Assembly (NCBI RefSeq): GCF_024707105.1 | Contig: NZ_JANQAJ010000013.1 | Location: 186,001-250,000 of the forward strand | DNA from: Devosia ginsengisoli | GTDB taxonomy: Bacteria; Pseudomonadota; Alphaproteobacteria; Rhizobiales; Devosiaceae | Direction: 5' to 3' | DNA: 64,000 bases | Shown: positions 8,588 to 17,020 of the stretch, in pieces | Numbering within the stretch: position 1 is the first letter of the stretch | How the letters are laid out: each line of letters begins with the position of its first letter | Notes under the pieces: generated by a model | Databases searched by the model: none | What the model saw: only the letters and a program-made list of their open reading frames with translations | Told to the model about the DNA's origin: nothing | Program-made: the position numbers and the translations under genes

Positions 8588-8601
8588 TCGGAGCAAATGC
8601 C

Positions 8602-9387
8602 ATGAAAGCCCTCTACATCGCATCGACCGGCATGGGCGCGCAGGAACGCAACGTCGAAGTCATTTCCAACAACATCGCCAACATGCGGACCACGGGCTAC
8701 AAGCGCCAGCGCGCCGAGTTCGAGGACCTGCTCTACCAGCAGATCACCCGCGCCGGCTCGCAGACCTCCGACCAGGGCACGATGATCCCGGCGGGCCTGG
8801 AAATCGGTTCGGGCGTGCGCACCGTCTCCACCCCGCGCGTCATGAGCCAGGGCGCGGTCAACATCACCGAGCGTGAGCTGGACGTGGCCATCCGCGGCGA
8901 GGGCTTCTTCATGGTGCAACTGCCCGACGGCCGCACCGCCTATACCCGCGACGGCTCGTTCGAACGCTCACCCGAAGGCGAGATCGTGACCTCGACGGGC
9001 TATGCCATCGATCCGGGCATCGCCATTCCGGGCACGGCCACCTCCATCGCCATCTCGCCCGATGGCATGGTCAGCGCCTATCTCGACAACGAATCCACTC
9101 CGACCCAGATGGGCCAGCTCCAGCTCGCCCGCTTCGTCAACAAGTCGGGCCTGGAATCGATGGGCGACAACCTGTTCCTGGAAACGGCCGCCAGTGGCCC
9201 GGCCCAGGTCAACGTGCCCAATACCGATGGCACGGGCGACCTGATGCAGGGCTATCTCGAAATGGCCAACGTCAATTCCGTCACCGAAATCGCCGACCTC
9301 ATCGCTGCCCAGCGCGCCTACGAGATGAACGCCCGCGTCATCTCCGGCGCCGACCAGATGATGCAGGCCACGAGCCAGTTGCGTTGA
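8602..9387 (+). CDS. flgG: Flagellar distal rod protein FlgG
   Basis: 261 residues, the usual FlgG length. It forms the distal rod that carries torque from the C-ring to the hook. It has the N-terminal signature NNIANMRTTGYKRQRAEFED at about 19-38, the FlgG-specific insertion QTSDQGTMIPAGLEIGSGV, and the C-terminal polymerisation helix EIADLIAAQRAYEMNARVIS. It follows flgF by 14 bp, with GGAG in the gap as ribosome site. Complete and ordinary. Confidence 0.97.
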   Translation: MKALYIASTGMGAQERNVEVISNNIANMRTTGYKRQRAEFEDLLYQQITRAGSQTSDQGTMIPAGLEIGSGVRTVSTPRVMSQGAVNITERELDVAIRGEGFFMVQLPDGRTAYTRDGSFERSPEGEIVTSTGYAIDPGIAIPGTATSIAISPDGMVSAYLDNESTPTQMGQLQLARFVNKSGLESMGDNLFLETAASGPAQVNVPNTDGTGDLMQGYLEMANVNSVTEIADLIAAQRAYEMNARVISGADQMMQATSQLR

Positions 9388-9401
9388 GGAGGACCGTGAA
9401 G

Positions 9402-10343
9402 ATGATCCTGCGTTCCACCATCACTCTTGCCGGACTGCTGCTGTCAGGCGCCGCCTGGGCCGCGCCCGTGCTCAAGGCCGACATCGTCGTCACCGGCGCC
9501 ATCGTCACCGTCGGCGACATGTTCGAGGATGCCGGTGCCGCTGCCGAGCAGGCCCTGTTCCGCGCACCGATGCCCGGCACCAGCGGCATGGTCGGCCTCG
9601 CCGATGTCGATGCTGCGCTCAACCGCATCGGCATCGATGCGTTCGAAGCCGCCGGGGTCGACAGCGTGCGGGTGAGCCGCGCCGCCACCGTCGTGGATGA
9701 AGCTGTCCTGGCCGATCTCATCACCGCCGACCTCGCCGCCCGCGGCATTGTCGGCACCGGCATGAGTGTCGACACCCTGTTCTCGAGCCCGGTCCAGCCG
9801 CTCAATGCCGAGGCCGTGGCCCAGCCCGCCAGCATTATCAGCCTGCGCTACCTGCCCGGCAGCGGCGCCTTCACCGCCCGCTTCGCCATTGCCGGCATCA
9901 ACCAGCCGCTCGATGTGGCCGGCTCGATCGAGCTGATGATCGAGGCGCCGCATATCAATGCCAGCCTGCCCGCCGGCACGCTGCTGGCCGAAAGCAATAT
10001 CGAGATGCGGCCCGTGCCGCTGAAATTCGTCGAAAGCAGCGGCGTGCCGCGGCTGGAAGACGTGGTCGGCAAGACCCTGCTGCGCCAGAGCCGCGAAGGC
10101 ATGATGCTGCGCGCCGCCGACGTGGCCGTGCCGCTTGCCATCAACAAGAACGACCCCGTGACCATCTATTTCCGCAAGGGCCCGATGACGCTGACCGTCA
10201 AGGGCCAGGCCGTTACCGGCGCCGCCTCGGGCGGGCCGGTGCAGGTGCTCAACCTCATGTCCAAGCGCGTCATCAGCGCTACCGCAATCGCTGCCGGCGC
10301 CGTCGAAGTCAGCGCCGACCCGCTCGCCGTAGCGGGTATCTAA
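9402..10343 (+). CDS. flgA: Flagellar P-ring assembly chaperone FlgA
   Basis: 313 residues from ATG 9402. FlgA is a periplasmic chaperone for P-ring (FlgI) assembly. A Sec signal peptide (LAGLLLSGAAWA-A) is followed by an N-terminal beta clamp region and a C-terminal SAF domain (GTLLAESNIEMRPVPLKFVES, ending VLNLMSKRVISA). I chose ATG 9402 because AGGAGG lies 9 bp upstream; the in-frame GTG at 9396 is too close to it. It begins just after the flgG stop. Rather long for FlgA, which is common in alphaproteobacteria. Confidence 0.9.
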   Translation: MILRSTITLAGLLLSGAAWAAPVLKADIVVTGAIVTVGDMFEDAGAAAEQALFRAPMPGTSGMVGLADVDAALNRIGIDAFEAAGVDSVRVSRAATVVDEAVLADLITADLAARGIVGTGMSVDTLFSSPVQPLNAEAVAQPASIISLRYLPGSGAFTARFAIAGINQPLDVAGSIELMIEAPHINASLPAGTLLAESNIEMRPVPLKFVESSGVPRLEDVVGKTLLRQSREGMMLRAADVAVPLAINKNDPVTIYFRKGPMTLTVKGQAVTGAASGGPVQVLNLMSKRVISATAIAAGAVEVSADPLAVAGI

Positions 10344-10362
10344 GCCTCAGGAGACCAGACCA

Positions 10363-11100
10363 ATGAACCTCTTCAAGACAGCCGCCCTCCTGACGCTCAC
10401 GGCCAGCCTCGCTGCCTGCAGCACCATGGACCAGCTTGCCAGCGTCGGCCAGGCGCCGCCGCTGACCGCCATCGCCGACCCCACCACGACGGCGGGCTAC
10501 CAGCCGGTGCATATGCCCATGCCGGAAGCCATTGCCGACACCTACCAGCCCAATTCGCTCTACCGCACCTCTGCCAAGGGCTTCTTCAAGGATGAGCGCG
10601 CCCACCGCATCGGCGACATCCTGACGGTGATGGTGACCATCGACGACAGCGCCAAGATCGCCAACACCACCCAGACCGGCCGCAACTCCACCAATTCGGC
10701 CGGCATGGGCGGCATTTTCGGCGTCGCCGTCGACAATCTCAGCGGCGGCAGCATCAATCCGTCGGCGATGATCGATTTCGACTCCGGCCTCACCAATCGC
10801 GGCAATGGCTCGGTCAACCGCTCGGAAAGCCTCGAAACCTCCGTCGCCGCCGTCGTCACCCAGGTCCTGCCCAATGGCAACCTGGTGATCGAAGGCCGCC
10901 AGGAAGTGCGGGTGAATTTCGAAGTGCGCGACCTGATCGTCGCCGGTATCGTGCGGCCCTCGGATATCCAGGCCAACAACACGATCCTGTCGTCCAAGAT
11001 CGCCGAAGCGCGCATCTCCTACGGCGGCCGCGGGCAGATCACCAATATGCAGCAGCCGCGCTACGGCCAGCAGGCCATGGACGCCATCCTGCCCTTCTGA
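10363..11100 (+). CDS. flgH: Flagellar L-ring lipoprotein FlgH
   Basis: 245 residues. FlgH forms the outer-membrane L-ring bushing. A lipoprotein signal ends with lipobox LAAC (Cys at about 19). The family core is present: GDILTVMVTIDDSAKIANTT, SLETSVAAVVTQVLPNGNLVIEG and C-terminal YGGRGQITNMQQPRYGQQ. It follows flgA by 19 bp with an AGGAG ribosome site and is the last gene of the operon; a hairpin with a T-run lies 110 bp downstream. Confidence 0.97.
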   Translation: MNLFKTAALLTLTASLAACSTMDQLASVGQAPPLTAIADPTTTAGYQPVHMPMPEAIADTYQPNSLYRTSAKGFFKDERAHRIGDILTVMVTIDDSAKIANTTQTGRNSTNSAGMGGIFGVAVDNLSGGSINPSAMIDFDSGLTNRGNGSVNRSESLETSVAAVVTQVLPNGNLVIEGRQEVRVNFEVRDLIVAGIVRPSDIQANNTILSSKIAEARISYGGRGQITNMQQPRYGQQAMDAILPF

Positions 11101-11210
11101 GGCCTATGAGTTTCCCCTGCCGGCGCATTCCCCCAATGGCGCGGCAGGGTCCCCGGCGGGCGCCAGAATGGCCCCGCCCGGTCGGCTCCAGAACAGATCC
11201 GGCCTTCCAG

Positions 11211-11246
11211 AGGCGCAGTCCCCCGGCTGCGCCTCTTCCCCTTTTT
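11211..11246 (+). terminator. Rho-independent terminator after flgH
   Basis: 8 bp stem AGGCGCAG / CTGCGCCT with a GC-rich loop, followed by CTTCCCCTTTTT. Likely ends the flgFGAH transcript. No gene is visible from 11101 to 11301. Confidence 0.7.
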
Positions 11247-11301
11247 CGGGGAACGCATCGGGCCTGCTATGGTTGACCCGGCAACAACCAAGGAGATTGC
11301 C

Positions 11302-11460
11302 ATGTCCATGGGTACGGGTATTGCCGTCGGGATCGCCATTGGCGTCGCGATCGGGGTCGCGATGGATAATATCGCGATGGGGATCGGCATCGGTATTGCG
11401 ATCGGCATCGCCCTGGGCGGCGCCTGGCAGGCCTATAACAAGGACAAGCCGAAGGAGTGA
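11302..11460 (+). CDS. Small Gly/Ile/Ala-rich membrane peptide
   Basis: 52 residues built of glycine-zipper repeats (GIAVGIAIGVAIGVAM, then GIGIGIAIGIALGG), with a charged tail ending KDKPKE. Two hydrophobic helices are likely. ATG 11302 is preceded by AAGGAG 7 bp upstream; the track's longer N-terminus begins upstream of that site. Monocistronic, flanked by the flgH terminator and a palindromic repeat. Function unknown; glycine-zipper peptides of this size can be membrane-inserting or toxin-like, but no partner antitoxin is visible. Confidence 0.65.
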   Translation: MSMGTGIAVGIAIGVAIGVAMDNIAMGIGIGIAIGIALGGAWQAYNKDKPKE

Positions 11461-11482
11461 GCGGGGGACCGGCGACGGCAGT

Positions 11483-11572
11483 AGCCCTCATGGTGAGCCT
11501 GTCGAACCACGAGGGCGTGGCAGGATGCTCCACTCGCCCGCCCTCGTGGTTCGACAGGCTCACCATGAGGGC
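11483..11572. repeat. Dispersed palindromic repeat, family A, copy 2
   Basis: Arms AGCCCTCATGGTGAGCCTGT and its reverse complement, with an inner CCACGAGGGCG / CGCCCTCGTGG pair. It lies after the small membrane peptide gene. Same family as 744, 16317, 43315 and 54929. Confidence 0.9.
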
Positions 11573-11681
11573 TTTGGTGCCTCAGTTCAAATCCAACGCA
11601 GGGCTTATGTGTTAGGACATACACTTGCGGATACCGCCGGGCTATGGAACATCACGCTTCCAGCTATTCCCGGAGCCCCGC

Positions 11682-13172
11682 ATGTCCTTCCAGAAACTCG
11701 ACACCCTTGGCCGCAAGCTCGAAGCGCTGGAGCATGCCTTGTCCATATTGGGGGCCGATGAAGCCACCCATATGGCGGTCGGCGGCGGTGAAAAGCGGGC
11801 CGAGGCCATGTCGAACCTGGCGGGCATGTATCACGCCCAGGCGACTGCGCCCGAGATCGCCGACTGGATCGAAGCGGCAAAGCCAGAAAGCGAGGACCAG
11901 ACGCTCGCACTGGCCGAGTTCAAGCGCCAATATATCAACGCCACCTGCCTGCCGACCGAATTCGTCGAGCGTCGCACCGCGGCCACCATGCGTTCGGAAC
12001 AGCTCTGGCGCGAACTGCGCGCCAAGGGCGACTGGGACAGTTTTTTGCCGGCGCTGGAAGGCGTGGTGGCGCTGGTGCGCGAAGAGGCGCAATTGCGCAG
12101 CGAGGCGCTGAAACTGGCGCCTTACGATGCGCTGATGGATCAGTATGACCCCGGCAACCGGACGGCCGAGCTGGATGCTGTGTTCAGCGATCTGAAAACC
12201 TTCCTCAAGGACTTCGTCCCCGAGGCGCTCGACGCGCAGGAACGCCGGCTGGCCAAGCGCCCGCGCAAGAGCCTCAACGGCCCCTACCCGATCGAAAAGC
12301 AGCGCGAGCTGGGCCTGGCCGCCATGCGCGCCGTGGGGTTCGATTTCACCCATGGATCGCTGGCCGTGTCGCATCACCCCTTCTGCGGTGGCGTGCCATC
12401 AGACGTGCGCATGACCACGCGTTATCGCACCGATGAATTCCTGTCTTCGCTGATGGGTGTGCTGCACGAAACCGGCCACGCGCTTTATGAGCAGGGCCTG
12501 CCCAAGGACTGGTCGCATTGGCCGCTGGGCAAGGCGCGCGGCATGGGCATCCATGAAAGCCAGAGCCTGTTCGTGGAAATGCAGCTCGCGCGAAGCCCCG
12601 AATTCTGGGAATTCGCTTTGCCGCTGGTACACCTGCATCTGGGCGAGGACGCTATTCCCGGCTGGGACATCGCCGATATCCTCAACGAGGTGAACTATGT
12701 CGAGCGCGGCTATATCCGCGTCGATGCCGACGAGGTCACCTATCCGCTCCATGTCATCCTGCGCTACGAACTGGAGCAGGAGCTGGTCAATGGCAAGCTG
12801 GAAGCCAGCCAAATTCCCGAGGCCTGGGACGCCAAGATGACCGAATATCTCGGCATTTCGACCCTCGCCGATCCCAAGGACGGCCCGATGCAGGACGTGC
12901 ACTGGCCCGGCGGCGCCTTCGGCTATTTCCCCAGCTACACTTTGGGCGCCATGATCGCGGCCCAGCAATGGGCGGCGCTGGAAAAGGCCCAGCCGGGGGT
13001 ACGCGAAGATATCAGCAAGGGCGAATTCGGCGGCGTGAACCAGTGGCGCAGCGACAATATCTGGTCGCAGGGCTCGCGCTGGTCGACGCCAGACCTGATC
13101 ACCAAGGCAACGGGCGAGCCGCTCAACGCCGATTTCTTCAAGGCGCATTTGAAGCAGCGCTACCTGGCCTGA
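11682..13172 (+). CDS. M32 family carboxypeptidase (Taq type)
   Basis: 496 residues from ATG 11682. A cytosolic zinc metallocarboxypeptidase that removes C-terminal residues from peptides. The zinc motif HETGH (inside VLHETGHALYEQG, about residue 260) and the downstream glutamate region GIHESQSLFVE are present, as are the family motifs GGVPSDVRMTTRY and FGYFPSYTLGA. Length fits the family (about 490-510). The track's start at 11625 adds 19 residues without a better ribosome site. Stand-alone gene; a 49-residue gene follows 50 bp later on the same strand. Confidence 0.93.
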   Translation: MSFQKLDTLGRKLEALEHALSILGADEATHMAVGGGEKRAEAMSNLAGMYHAQATAPEIADWIEAAKPESEDQTLALAEFKRQYINATCLPTEFVERRTAATMRSEQLWRELRAKGDWDSFLPALEGVVALVREEAQLRSEALKLAPYDALMDQYDPGNRTAELDAVFSDLKTFLKDFVPEALDAQERRLAKRPRKSLNGPYPIEKQRELGLAAMRAVGFDFTHGSLAVSHHPFCGGVPSDVRMTTRYRTDEFLSSLMGVLHETGHALYEQGLPKDWSHWPLGKARGMGIHESQSLFVEMQLARSPEFWEFALPLVHLHLGEDAIPGWDIADILNEVNYVERGYIRVDADEVTYPLHVILRYELEQELVNGKLEASQIPEAWDAKMTEYLGISTLADPKDGPMQDVHWPGGAFGYFPSYTLGAMIAAQQWAALEKAQPGVREDISKGEFGGVNQWRSDNIWSQGSRWSTPDLITKATGEPLNADFFKAHLKQRYLA

Positions 13173-13222
13173 CGGGAACAGGAGAAGCGGATCACCCGTT
13201 TGCCTTCGAAAGGAGGTGCGCG

Positions 13223-13372
13223 ATGATCCGCAAGCTCAAATCCGGGGAATACCGGCTCTATTCCCGCAAGACCGATCCCAAGACCGGCAAGCGCCGCAAT
13301 CTGGGGACGTTCGACACGCGTGAAGCCGCTGAAAAGCACGAGCGCGAAGTGCAGTATTTCAAGCGACATTGA
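13223..13372 (+). CDS. Small conserved basic protein
   Basis: 49 residues, MIRKLKSGEYRLYSRKTDP onward, ending HEREVQYFKRH; very basic, with no signal or membrane segment. A perfect AGGAGG lies 7 bp before the ATG. I recall near-identical small proteins in other Proteobacteria but know no function. The basic composition and the T-x-EAAEKHE helix suggest nucleic-acid binding (inference). Confidence 0.7.
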   Translation: MIRKLKSGEYRLYSRKTDPKTGKRRNLGTFDTREAAEKHEREVQYFKRH

Positions 13373-13393
13373 AGCCTTCCGTGGCTTCCGTCA

Positions 13394-13518
13394 CCCCACC
13401 CCTCAATCCCTCCCCATCAAGGGGAGGGAGGCGCATGGGTGACGTCAATGGTCCAATGATAGTTTAGCCACAGAGCCGGCTTCCCTTCCCCCCTGTGGGG
13501 AGGGAATGAGGGTGGGGG
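13394..13518. repeat. Palindromic element, family B
   Basis: Arms CCCCACCCCTCAATCCCTCC and GGGAGGGAATGAGGGTGGGG are reverse complements apart from small differences, about 80 bp apart, each with an inner short palindrome (CCTCCCC..GGGGAGG). Looks like a MITE- or REP-type mobile palindrome. It fills most of the 285 bp gap before the ABC-F gene. Confidence 0.75.
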
Positions 13519-13657
13519 TAGGCCACACGCACCGGCAAAACTTGACTTCCCCCGCGCCATCCCTATTTTCCTCTCATCCGCAGCACTGACCGGACGGTAC
13601 CCATGGATTCCACGCTGAACGACTGCCTCGCTTGCATCGCTCACCTGGAATCCGCCC

Positions 13658-15253
13658 ATGCCCGCATCCGTCTCCCTGCACCAGCTTTCCTATTCGACAT
13701 CAGATAACCAGCCGCTCTTTTCCGGTCTCGACCTCGTCTTCGGCAACGAACGAACGGGGCTGATCGGCCGCAACGGCACGGGCAAATCCACCCTGCTCCG
13801 CATCATCGCCGGACGGCTGCAACCGGCCGCCGGATCGGTGACGGTGCTGGGCACGCTCGGCATGCTGGAACAATCGGTACAGGTGGCGCCTGACGCTGAT
13901 GTGGTCGACCAGCTTGGCGTAGCCGAGGCGCTGGCGCGGCTCGACCGGCTCGAACAGGGCCTGGGCGACATGGACGATGCCGCCGAGGCGGACTGGACAT
14001 TGCCCGGACGGATCGAAACCGCTCTCGCCGATGTCGGCCTGCCCGCCTATGCGCCGGATCGGCCGCTGGCAACACTCAGCGGCGGGCAGCGCACGCGGCT
14101 GGCTTTGGCCCGGCTGATCCTGGCCGAGCCAGACATCATCCTGCTCGACGAGCCCACCAACAATCTCGACGCCGATGGCCGGCTTGCCGTGGTGGACCTG
14201 CTGCATCGCTGGCGCGGCGCAGCCATCGTGGTCAGCCACGATCGCGCCCTGCTGCGCGAAATGGATGTCATTGTGGAACTGACCACGCTGGGCGCCACGA
14301 CCTATGGCGGCAATTGGGATCATTATGCCGAGCGCAAGGCGCTGGAACTGGCGGCTGCCGAGCATGAGCTGAGCACGGCCGAGCGCAGGATCGCCGAGAT
14401 TGATCGCAAGATTCAGGCCGTGGCCGAAAAGAAGGCGCGCAAGGACGGCGCCGGCAAGCGCAAGGCGGCCAAGGGCGATATTCCCAAAATCATGCTGGGT
14501 GGCATGAAGGAGAATTCGGAGAATACCAGCGGCGGCAATGCGCGGCTGGCCAACCGCCAGCACGGTGACGCGGCGGAAGCGGCCAGCGAGGCGCGGGCAA
14601 GGATAGAGGTGCTCGCCCCACTTTCGGTGACGCTGACCCCGACCGGGCTGCCGGCGGGCCGTACCGTGTTGCAGGCCGATGGGCTGACGGGCGGGCCGGA
14701 GGGCGTATCGCCTGTTATCCGCGATTTCTCGCTGAACATGACCGGCCCCGAACGCGTGGCGATTACCGGGCCGAACGGCTCGGGCAAGACGACGCTGCTG
14801 CGCCTGCTGACCGGCACCCTGCCCGCCGCTTCCGGCACGGCCCGCATCCTCGTGCCGCATGCCATGCTCGACCAGACGGTGAGCCTGCTCGACCCCGCCC
14901 TCTCCATCCGCGACAATTTCCTGGCGCTCAATCCAGATGCCGACGAGCGAACCTGCCGTTCGGCGCTGGCCCGCTTCATGTTCCGCGCCGATGCGGCGCT
15001 GCAGCAGGTGGGCACATTGAGCGGTGGCGAAATGCTGCGCGCCGGGCTGGCCTGCACTATCGGTGGCAACCACCCGCCGCAATTGCTGATCCTGGACGAG
15101 CCCACCAACCACCTGGATATCCACGCCATCGAGCAAGTGGAGGCAGGACTGCGCGGTTATGACGGGGCGCTGCTGGTGGTGAGCCACGACGCCGACTTTC
15201 TCGACGCCATCGGCATCGGCCGCACAATTGCCCTCGCGATGAACGCAAACTGA
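13658..15253 (+). CDS. ABC-F family ATP-binding protein
   Basis: 531 residues with two tandem ABC ATPase domains and no membrane segment, the ABC-F pattern of ribosome-associated translation factors. Domain 1: Walker A GRNGTGKST (about 37), signature LSGGQRTRLALAR, Walker B DEPTNNLD. Domain 2: GPNGSGKTT (about 371), LSGGEMLRAGLA, DEPTNHLD. The linker (about 230-320) is charged and holds KKARKDGAGKRKAAK, compatible with an rRNA-facing P-site tip. No C-terminal extension, so Uup is unlikely. Antibiotic-protective and housekeeping roles cannot be told apart from sequence alone. Monocistronic. Confidence 0.9.
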   Translation: MPASVSLHQLSYSTSDNQPLFSGLDLVFGNERTGLIGRNGTGKSTLLRIIAGRLQPAAGSVTVLGTLGMLEQSVQVAPDADVVDQLGVAEALARLDRLEQGLGDMDDAAEADWTLPGRIETALADVGLPAYAPDRPLATLSGGQRTRLALARLILAEPDIILLDEPTNNLDADGRLAVVDLLHRWRGAAIVVSHDRALLREMDVIVELTTLGATTYGGNWDHYAERKALELAAAEHELSTAERRIAEIDRKIQAVAEKKARKDGAGKRKAAKGDIPKIMLGGMKENSENTSGGNARLANRQHGDAAEAASEARARIEVLAPLSVTLTPTGLPAGRTVLQADGLTGGPEGVSPVIRDFSLNMTGPERVAITGPNGSGKTTLLRLLTGTLPAASGTARILVPHAMLDQTVSLLDPALSIRDNFLALNPDADERTCRSALARFMFRADAALQQVGTLSGGEMLRAGLACTIGGNHPPQLLILDEPTNHLDIHAIEQVEAGLRGYDGALLVVSHDADFLDAIGIGRTIALAMNAN

Positions 15254-15350
15254 ATTCACCGCTCAGGACTGGTTCCAAATCACCGGACTAATCCTCGTGT
15301 CATCGGCAAGAAGCGCTCGGAGGGAGCGCAGCCCAGACAGGAGAGACCAA

Positions 15351-15785
15351 ATGATCCGCAAGTTCTTCATCACCGCAGTCGCCGCCGTCGCCATCGCTGC
15401 CTCGGCCGCCCCCGCAATGTCCAACGACGTCTTCGTCAACCAGTTCGGTTTCGGCAATGCCGCGGGCGGCAGCCAGCTCGGCTGGAACAACCTGCTCGGC
15501 GTCGACCAGACCGGCAACTGGAACACTGCCGTCGGCCACCAGAATGGCGGCAACAATGTCGGCGCCATCGGCCAGCAGGGCAACAACAACTACGGCGACA
15601 CCTGGCAGAACGGCTGGAACAACGCCGCCGGCGTCGGCCAGTTCGGCGACAACCACACCGCCATCCTGACCCAGGACGGCAATGGCAACGTCGCCGCCGG
15701 CGTGCAGGTCGGCAATGGCTGCGCCGCCAATGTCAACCAGGCCGGCTCGGGCAATGTCACCGCTTTCGTCCAGGCCTGCCCGTAA
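15351..15785 (+). CDS. Curlin-repeat amyloid subunit, first copy
   Basis: 144 residues with a Sec signal (residues 1-23, ending APAMS). The mature part consists of degenerate curlin repeats rich in N, G and Q (QFGFGNAAGGSQLGWNN, QTGNWNTAVGHQNGGNN, QQGNNNYGDTWQNGWNN). Curlins are secreted and polymerise into beta-helical functional amyloid (curli). ATG 15351 has AGGAGA upstream. Two Cys near the C-terminus (NGCAAN, QACP) are unusual for CsgA and may form a disulfide. It is followed by csgH and a second curlin gene. Whether it is the CsgA or CsgB equivalent cannot be decided. Confidence 0.85.
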   Translation: MIRKFFITAVAAVAIAASAAPAMSNDVFVNQFGFGNAAGGSQLGWNNLLGVDQTGNWNTAVGHQNGGNNVGAIGQQGNNNYGDTWQNGWNNAAGVGQFGDNHTAILTQDGNGNVAAGVQVGNGCAANVNQAGSGNVTAFVQACP

Positions 15786-15864
15786 CCGGTCCTGACGTGA
15801 CCTGCGCATAGCCGGAAGGGCCACCCCCTTCCGGCTCGTCCGCCACCGAAATCAGGAGGAAGCC

Positions 15865-16251
15865 ATGACCATCTCACCCCGGCGCATCGGCGCCATCGCC
15901 CTCGGCCTCGCCGTCGCCGCCTTCGCGGCCAATGCGGGCCTCGCCAATTCCGCATCGGGCGACACCCTATGCGGCATCGCCACCAGCTCCGAGCGCGGCA
16001 TGCTGGCGCTCGAGGGCACCATTGTCAGCCCCGTCGCGCTCAGCGGCGAATATCGCCTTGCCATCCAGAGCTCGGGCAATGGCGGCTCGTCCAATATCAG
16101 CCAGGGCGGCTATTTCACCGCCAATGCCAATGAAGCCACGACGCTGGGCAAGGTGCTGATCAATGCCGGCTCCAGCTACAGCATCGACTTCAATGTCAGT
16201 GCCGGTGGCCAGAAGATCGATTGCGATCAGGAAATTGCGAGCCTGCGTTGA
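15865..16251 (+). CDS. csgH: Curli assembly chaperone CsgH-like protein
   Basis: 128 residues with a Sec signal peptide (ending about ANAGLA). The mature domain is a small all-beta fold with two conserved cysteines (LCGIATSS and KIDCDQE), as in alphaproteobacterial CsgH, a periplasmic inhibitor of premature curli polymerisation. The ribosome site AGGAGG precedes the ATG by 6 bp. It lies between two curlin genes and is followed by a clear terminator. Assignment rests on size, cysteine pattern and neighbours. Confidence 0.82.
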   Translation: MTISPRRIGAIALGLAVAAFAANAGLANSASGDTLCGIATSSERGMLALEGTIVSPVALSGEYRLAIQSSGNGGSSNISQGGYFTANANEATTLGKVLINAGSSYSIDFNVSAGGQKIDCDQEIASLR

Positions 16252-16273
16252 ATCACATCATCAGGGACGGCTG

Positions 16274-16303
16274 AAAAGGCTCCGGGACACCGGGGCCTTT
16301 TTT
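16274..16303 (+). terminator. Rho-independent terminator after csgH
   Basis: 12 bp stem AAAAGGCTCCGG / CCGGGGCCTTTT with a 4-base loop and T-run. Ends the curlin-csgH transcript, so the second curlin gene has its own promoter in the 240 bp after it. Confidence 0.85.
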
Positions 16304-16316
16304 GTGTGTCTCGAGT

Positions 16317-16406
16317 AGCCCTCATGGTGAGCCCGTCGAACCACGAAGGCGTGGCACCCAAGCCTCCACTCGCTCAACCTCGTGGTTCGACAGGCTCACC
16401 ATGAGG
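16317..16406. repeat. Dispersed palindromic repeat, family A, copy 3
   Basis: Arms AGCCCTCATGGTGAGCCCGT and ACAGGCTCACCATGAGG around a centre containing the paired CCACGAAGGCG / CAACCTCGTGG. Lies between the csgH terminator and the second curlin gene. Confidence 0.9.
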
Positions 16407-16549
16407 TTTTCGATAATTTCAACGCACATTCCCTCGCTGAACCCATTCTGAACACCCCGCTCCAAACCGGTTCAGTCGCGCTCCCCTAGTCTCGGGTCAT
16501 CGGCTGGAACACCCCAGCACATACCAACAGTTTCTCAGGGAGAGATGCC

Positions 16550-16969
16550 ATGACCACCACGTTCACCAAGACCTTCGTCGCCGCCGTTGCAGCCGCCGTC
16601 ATCGGCACTGCCGCCCTCGCCGCCCCCGCCATGGCTGCCGGCCAGGTTTCGATCAGCTTCACGCCCACGGACCCCGACCAGCAGCAGGCGCTGGGTGCCG
16701 GCCTGCAGATCTTCTCGCTGATGCAGGGCCTGTCCTCGACCGGCGCCAATGCCAGCCAGAACGGCAATTTCAACGCCGCCGGCTTCAACCAGAACGGCTC
16801 GGGCAATCACGGCCTGATCGTGCAGGAAGGCAATGGCCATAACGGCACCATCGAGCAGAACGGCAACAACAACAATTGCGGCCTGTTCCAGTTCGGCGAA
16901 AACACCAATGGCCAGTGCGTGCAGAACGGCAATGGCCAGTCGAGCGTGACGACGGTGTTCGGCTTCTAA
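16550..16969 (+). CDS. Curlin-repeat amyloid subunit, second copy
   Basis: 139 residues with signal peptide (ending APAMA, about residue 27). Residues 60-135 contain curlin repeats (SQNGNFNAAGFNQNGSGN, VQEGNGHNGTIEQNGNN). A non-repetitive stretch VSISFTPTDPDQQQALG precedes them, resembling the N-terminal secretion or anchoring segment of curlins. ATG 16550 has a GGGAGAG ribosome site. Two Cys (NNCGLF, GQCVQN) parallel those in the first copy. No csgG, csgE or csgF is in the window, so the secretion genes must be elsewhere. Confidence 0.85.
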   Translation: MTTTFTKTFVAAVAAAVIGTAALAAPAMAAGQVSISFTPTDPDQQQALGAGLQIFSLMQGLSSTGANASQNGNFNAAGFNQNGSGNHGLIVQEGNGHNGTIEQNGNNNNCGLFQFGENTNGQCVQNGNGQSSVTTVFGF

Positions 16970-16991
16970 GCCAAATCGGAATGCAATCTGG

Positions 16992-17020
16992 CGGGCCCTG
17001 CGGGGCCCGTTTCCGTTTCT
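16992..17020. terminator. Terminator between second curlin gene and pbpC
   Basis: Stem CGGGCCC / GGGCCCG with loop TGCG, followed by TTTCCGTTTCT on the plus strand. Located between convergent genes; serves the curlin gene. Confidence 0.7.
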
